Origin: Lutimaribacter_A marinistellae
GTDB lineage: Bacteria > Pseudomonadota > Alphaproteobacteria > Rhodobacterales > Rhodobacteraceae
DNA: 64,000 nt
Assembly (NCBI RefSeq): GCF_042648365.1
Contig: NZ_JBHRXI010000015.1
Coordinates: 62,001-126,000, forward strand
Direction: 5' to 3'
Position 1 is the stretch's first letter, and each line of letters begins with the position of its first letter. A program made the translations under genes and the position numbers. The notes beneath the pieces were generated by a model. The model was given only the letters and a program-made list of their open reading frames with translations. It made no database searches and had not been told where the DNA came from. Positions 61,120 through 64,000 of this stretch are shown here, one piece after another.

Positions 61120-61534
61120 GGATGAAAAGCTGATCGCGGCACTGCGGCGGGATGCGCGCGCCTCGCTGTCGGATCTTGCCATTGGGCTGAACCTGTCGCG
61201 GACGACGGTGCGGGCGCGGATCGAACGGTTGCAGGAGCGGGGCGATATCCTGGGCTTTACCGTGGTGACCAAGGCCGATGCGCTGCGCGACCCGGTGCGC
61301 GCCTTGATGATGATCGGGATCGAGGGGCGCGGGGCGAACCGCATCACCCGCCAGCTGCAGGGGTTGACCGAGGTGCGCGCGATCCATTCGACCAACGGAC
61401 GCTGGGACCTGATCGTGGAACTGGGCACCGAAACGCTCGAGGATCTGGACCGCGCGCTGAGCCGGGTGCGCAGCTTCGAAGGCGTGCAGAGCAGCGAGAC
61501 GAACCTGCTGCTGGCGACGCGGAAAGCCGGTTAG
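61109..61534 (+). CDS. Lrp/AsnC family transcriptional regulator
   Basis: 141 residues from a TTG (LDKTDEKLIAALRRDAR), with GGAGGG 4 nt before it. The N-terminal winged HTH is ASLSDLAIGLNLSRTTVRARIERLQERGDILG. The C-terminal RAM domain for ligand binding and octamer assembly follows from about residue 60 (ALMMIGIEG, VRAIHSTNGRWDLIVEL). Divergence from the arginase operon suggests an arginine- or ornithine-responsive activator. The stop overlaps the converging dsbB end by 4 nt. Confidence 0.92.
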   Translation: MDKTDEKLIAALRRDARASLSDLAIGLNLSRTTVRARIERLQERGDILGFTVVTKADALRDPVRALMMIGIEGRGANRITRQLQGLTEVRAIHSTNGRWDLIVELGTETLEDLDRALSRVRSFEGVQSSETNLLLATRKAG

Positions 61535-62001
61535 CTGCGCGCGCGGGCGGCTGCGATCCAGAAAAGGACGAGGCCCGCCGACAGGATCGTGTTCCAGTTG
61601 GCCATGGTGAGGCCGAGGAGGAACGGCTCGAACGTGTCGCAGAGCACGAGGGCCGGCGCGTCCGAGGCGCCGGGCAGCAGCGCATCGCCGGTCAGCCCGC
61701 CAAGCGCGCCCGCGTCGCCGGTGCAGCTGGAGGGACCCTCCCACCAGTCGCGCTCGACCCCCGAATGGTAAAGCCCGAGCCCCGCCGCGGTGCCGGCGGC
61801 AAGCGCCCCCAGCGCGGGCAGTGTGGCACCCGGTACGAAGAGAGCGACAGCCCCGATGGCGATGGCCGCGGCATGAGGCCAGCGCTGCCACAGGCACATG
61901 GCGCAAGGTGCCCAGCCAAGCGCCTGGAAGAAGAAGGCCCCGGCAAGCAGCCCGAGTGACCCGCCCGCCGCAAGGAAGATGAGGAACGATCGATAAGTCA
62001 T
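61531..62001 (-). CDS. dsbB: Disulfide bond formation protein B
   Basis: 156 residues with four transmembrane helices; reoxidises DsbA and passes electrons to quinones. The first redox pair is Cys33-x2-Cys36 (PCAMCLWQRW); the second pair is Cys93 (SSCTGD) and Cys121 (LVLCDTF) in the second periplasmic loop. The start overlaps the stop of the YqaA-like gene upstream (61998-62001). Confidence 0.92.
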   Translation of the reverse strand: MTYRSFLIFLAAGGSLGLLAGAFFFQALGWAPCAMCLWQRWPHAAAIAIGAVALFVPGATLPALGALAAGTAAGLGLYHSGVERDWWEGPSSCTGDAGALGGLTGDALLPGASDAPALVLCDTFEPFLLGLTMANWNTILSAGLVLFWIAAARARS

Positions 62002-62576
62002 AGATATTGCACCAGAACAAAGCCGCCGATCAGCAAGGCGACGAAGGCCGTGAAGACGAGGCCGAGATATTTCTCGATGAAGTCGCGGATCGGCGGGCCA
62101 AAGCCGCGCAGCAGTGCCGCCACCACGAAGAACCGCAGCGCGCGGGCAAGGATCGAGGTCAGGATGAAGGTGCCCAGCGGCATGCCGGTCCAGCCCGACA
62201 TGATGGTGATGACCTTGTAGGGAAAGGGCGTGACACCAGCAGTCAGCACCGCCCAGAAGCCGACACCGTTGAAGCGTTCGTTGAACGCCTCCATCGCGTC
62301 GGCCTTGCCCATCGCCTCGAGCACGGGCTGGCCGATGCCTTCGTAGAAGAACGCGCCGATGGCATAGCCCAGAAGACCGCCCAGCACCGACGCAACCAGC
62401 GCGACCGTCGCGATAAGCCATGCGCGCGAGGGCCGGGCGAGGATCATGGGGATCATCAGCACGTCGGGCGGAATCGGGAAGACCGAGCTTTCGACAAAGG
62501 CAACGACGGCCAGCGCCCACAGGGCGTTGGGGTGGTCGGCCAGCCGCATGGTGCGGTCATAAAGCGAACGGATCAT
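61998..62576 (-). CDS. YqaA/DedA (SNARE-associated) family membrane protein
   Basis: 192 residues with four to five hydrophobic helices. SSVFPIPPDVLMIPMILARP is the YqaA-type variant of the DedA signature; SVLGGLLGYAIGAFFY, AGVTPFPYKVITIMSGWTGM and ARALRFFVVAALLRGFG follow. DedA proteins are lipid/undecaprenyl phosphate flippases in some bacteria, though YqaA roles are less clear. It is coupled by ATGA to dsbB. Confidence 0.88.
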   Translation of the reverse strand: MIRSLYDRTMRLADHPNALWALAVVAFVESSVFPIPPDVLMIPMILARPSRAWLIATVALVASVLGGLLGYAIGAFFYEGIGQPVLEAMGKADAMEAFNERFNGVGFWAVLTAGVTPFPYKVITIMSGWTGMPLGTFILTSILARALRFFVVAALLRGFGPPIRDFIEKYLGLVFTAFVALLIGGFVLVQYL

Positions 62577-62707
62577 CTGTTGCGGGTCCTGCTACGGGGG
62601 TCGGCCTGCAAAACCACGCAGGGGCAGGCGGGTCAACCGCCCAATCGCATCAGCGCCGGTGTTTTGCCTCTGGACCTCGCCTCGCGGTGAGGCTAGTCAG
62701 GGGCGTG

Positions 62708-62793
62708 GCCCAAGTGGCGGAATGGTAGACGCAGGGGATTCAAAATCCCCCGATGGCAACATCGTGAGAGTTCGAGTCTCTCCTTGGGCACCA
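62708..62793 (+). tRNA. tRNA-Leu (CAA)
   Basis: The acceptor stem GCCCAAG (62708-62714) pairs with CTTGGGC (62783-62789); discriminator A, then CCA is encoded. The D arm is GGCGGAATGGTAGACGC. The anticodon stem GGGGA/TCCCC encloses TTCAAAA, giving anticodon CAA (reads UUG). A long class II variable arm (CGATGGCAACATCG) and a T arm AGAGTTCGAGTCTCT complete it. Its size of 86 nt with CCA is right for a class II tRNA-Leu. Confidence 0.97.
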
Positions 62794-62929
62794 GATTTCC
62801 CGCCAGTGATTTTCCGATCCGATCGGCGTTGACCGAAGGTCATCGCTCGCCATAGTTTTTTTGCGGGGGACGGGGCCCTTGGCTGGGCGCGGCTTCCCTT
62901 TGCCGGGTTATTTCAGTCAAGGGGCATTC

Positions 62930-64000
62930 ATGACATCGATCCTACTTCCTGACGGGCGCACGGTCTTTTTCCATTCCGCCTTGTCGTCCGATCCTGCGGG
63001 GCCATCCTCGCGCATTGCGATCCACGTGACGGGGGCCGACGGCGCGCGTCTGTTCGAGAGCGCGTTTCTGGACATCCAGGACCTGGACGCGCGTCATGAA
63101 GAGATTGGTGCGACGCTGCTGGAGAACGGCGACATACGCGTGTTCTGGCATGAGAACCGGGATCTGACGATTCACGCGCAGGATTTCGCGCCGGACGGAC
63201 AGCCGCGCGCCGGGGCCACCCTGGTCGAGAATCTGGGATATCGCGCGTTCACCAACCCAGTGATGCTGACGCTCGGCAATGGCAATATCGTGTATGGCGA
63301 GACGCAGATCGCGGTCATTGACCAGGATTTCAACCGGTTGCCCACCGATGGTGGGTTCAATGGCTGGCCGGCAACCTTTCCGCAGCAGTTCAACCCGTTT
63401 TCCGGGGCGCTGGCACGGATCGATGGCGGGTTCGCCTGGGCCACGATGGACATGAACACCGATGAACGGATCATGCTGCACCTGTTCGACGAGAATTTCG
63501 GCCAGATCGCGGTACGGATTCCGGTGGGCAGCGGGCTTAACCGCGAGTCGACCGGGCGTCTTACGAATGCGATCGACGTGGCCGAGCTGTCGGATGGGCG
63601 GATCGCCGTGATCTATGCCAGCCGCAACTATCCCGATGACAGCTTTGCCGACGGGACCGGAAATGACGGTATCTTCCTCGAGATCCTGGCGCGCGATGGC
63701 TCGACATCGTTGTCTGAACGGCAGATCGATCCGCTTGACGCGGCGGAGCAGGAAGAAGGGATCATGCCGCGCCTCTGGGCGCTCGACGATGGCGGCTTTG
63801 TCGCGGGGTGGACGGTCTGGCCCTCGCGGGTCGAACTGCGCCGGTTCGACGCTTCGGGAACCGAGCTGCTTGCCGAGAGCTATGACCGCAATGACGAGGC
63901 CAGCCCGACCTATCGCAAGCTCGGCGAGATCGTGGTCGAGCCCGAAGGCGACGCCTACCTAGTGAACAGTTCCGAGACGATCCCGCTCGTCGATTTTTCC
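62930..64000 (+). CDS. Large secreted-type repeat protein (partial, runs off the end)
   Basis: An open frame of 357 codons from ATG to the window end. No signal peptide is seen. The sequence repeats short motifs of about 50 residues resembling beta-propeller blades: LLENGDIRVFWHE, LGNGNIVYGETQIAVID, IDGGFAWATMD, LSDGRIAVIYASR, LDDGGFVAGWTVW. Lack of a signal peptide plus such repeats is common in type I-secreted RTX-like proteins, whose calcium repeats would be at the missing C-terminus. That role is inferred. A possible promoter, TTGACC-N17-ATAGTT, lies upstream near 62830-62860. Confidence 0.65.
   Translation, partial: MTSILLPDGRTVFFHSALSSDPAGPSSRIAIHVTGADGARLFESAFLDIQDLDARHEEIGATLLENGDIRVFWHENRDLTIHAQDFAPDGQPRAGATLVENLGYRAFTNPVMLTLGNGNIVYGETQIAVIDQDFNRLPTDGGFNGWPATFPQQFNPFSGALARIDGGFAWATMDMNTDERIMLHLFDENFGQIAVRIPVGSGLNRESTGRLTNAIDVAELSDGRIAVIYASRNYPDDSFADGTGNDGIFLEILARDGSTSLSERQIDPLDAAEQEEGIMPRLWALDDGGFVAGWTVWPSRVELRRFDASGTELLAESYDRNDEASPTYRKLGEIVVEPEGDAYLVNSSETIPLVDFS

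Noticed and set aside
1..64000. CRISPR arrays, insertion sequences or prophage
   Set aside because: No regularly spaced direct repeats, transposase, integrase or phage structural genes were found.

Overview
The window is a high-GC chromosomal segment of an alphaproteobacterium, most likely Rhodobacterales (roseobacter group). The gene repertoire points that way: Usg, CtaA, TrmJ, a class I-type PHA synthase, a zwf-pgl-pgi cluster, gentisate dioxygenase and MttB-family proteins. So do the many ATGA stop/start overlaps, a tRNA with encoded CCA, and an intergenic repeat of hairpins followed by a GGATATTT...CAAGAGGAA core. This placement is by inference; there is no rRNA or other taxonomic marker in the window.

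Layout. 0-4.6 kb (+): tail of a GNAT acetyltransferase, a divergent HisA paralogue, a ureohydrolase with an altered metal motif, then fabF-mltG. 4.6-7.6 kb (-): a short gentisate pathway operon and a PucR-type regulator. 7.6-10.9 kb (+): a coupled Baeyer-Villiger monooxygenase / alpha-beta hydrolase / SDR operon. 10.9-12.7 kb (-): PHA synthase with an FNR-like box upstream. 13.1-20.1 kb (+): housekeeping genes (dusA, TauE/SafE exporter, dioxygenase, SpoIIAA-like protein, trmJ, ctaA, M32 carboxypeptidase). 20.1-24.4 kb (-): small membrane protein, LysR regulator, gyrA. 24.5-30 kb: usg, a radical SAM protein, and the Entner-Doudoroff entry genes zwf-pgl-pgi. 30-32.2 kb: thioesterase and acyl-CoA ligase.

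32.6-42.6 kb looks like an accessory block. A four-gene family-5 ABC importer operon (-) has a Zur-like box in front of it. A TetR regulator faces a metallo-beta-lactamase-fold gene across two tandem operators, followed by an unknown exported protein and a HupE/UreJ permease. The MBL gene is the oddest object here: its natural reading frame, from a strong Shine-Dalgarno site to a terminator hairpin, is open for 442 codons except for two in-frame TAG codons (codons 5 and 374).

42.8-50.3 kb: MttB-family methyltransferase, aminotransferase, YjbR-like protein, cysS, cimA and a squalene/phytoene synthase-like protein. 50.3-55 kb: MFS transporter, AlkA-like glycosylase plus esterase, VOC protein, RluE-type pseudouridine synthase, HNH endonuclease. 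55-61.5 kb: DUF3604 protein, an orphan Tat-exported solute-binding protein, and an arginine-to-proline module (arginase, ornithine cyclodeaminase, divergent Lrp/AsnC regulator) whose control region contains GGACA palindromes; a related palindrome lies in front of the binding protein. 61.5-64 kb: dsbB, a YqaA/DedA membrane protein, tRNA-Leu(CAA) and the start of a large, probably secreted protein that runs off the end.

A 49-nt element occurs twice (4585 and 54984) with identical spacing and about 40 of 49 identical bases. No CRISPR array, insertion sequence or prophage was seen.
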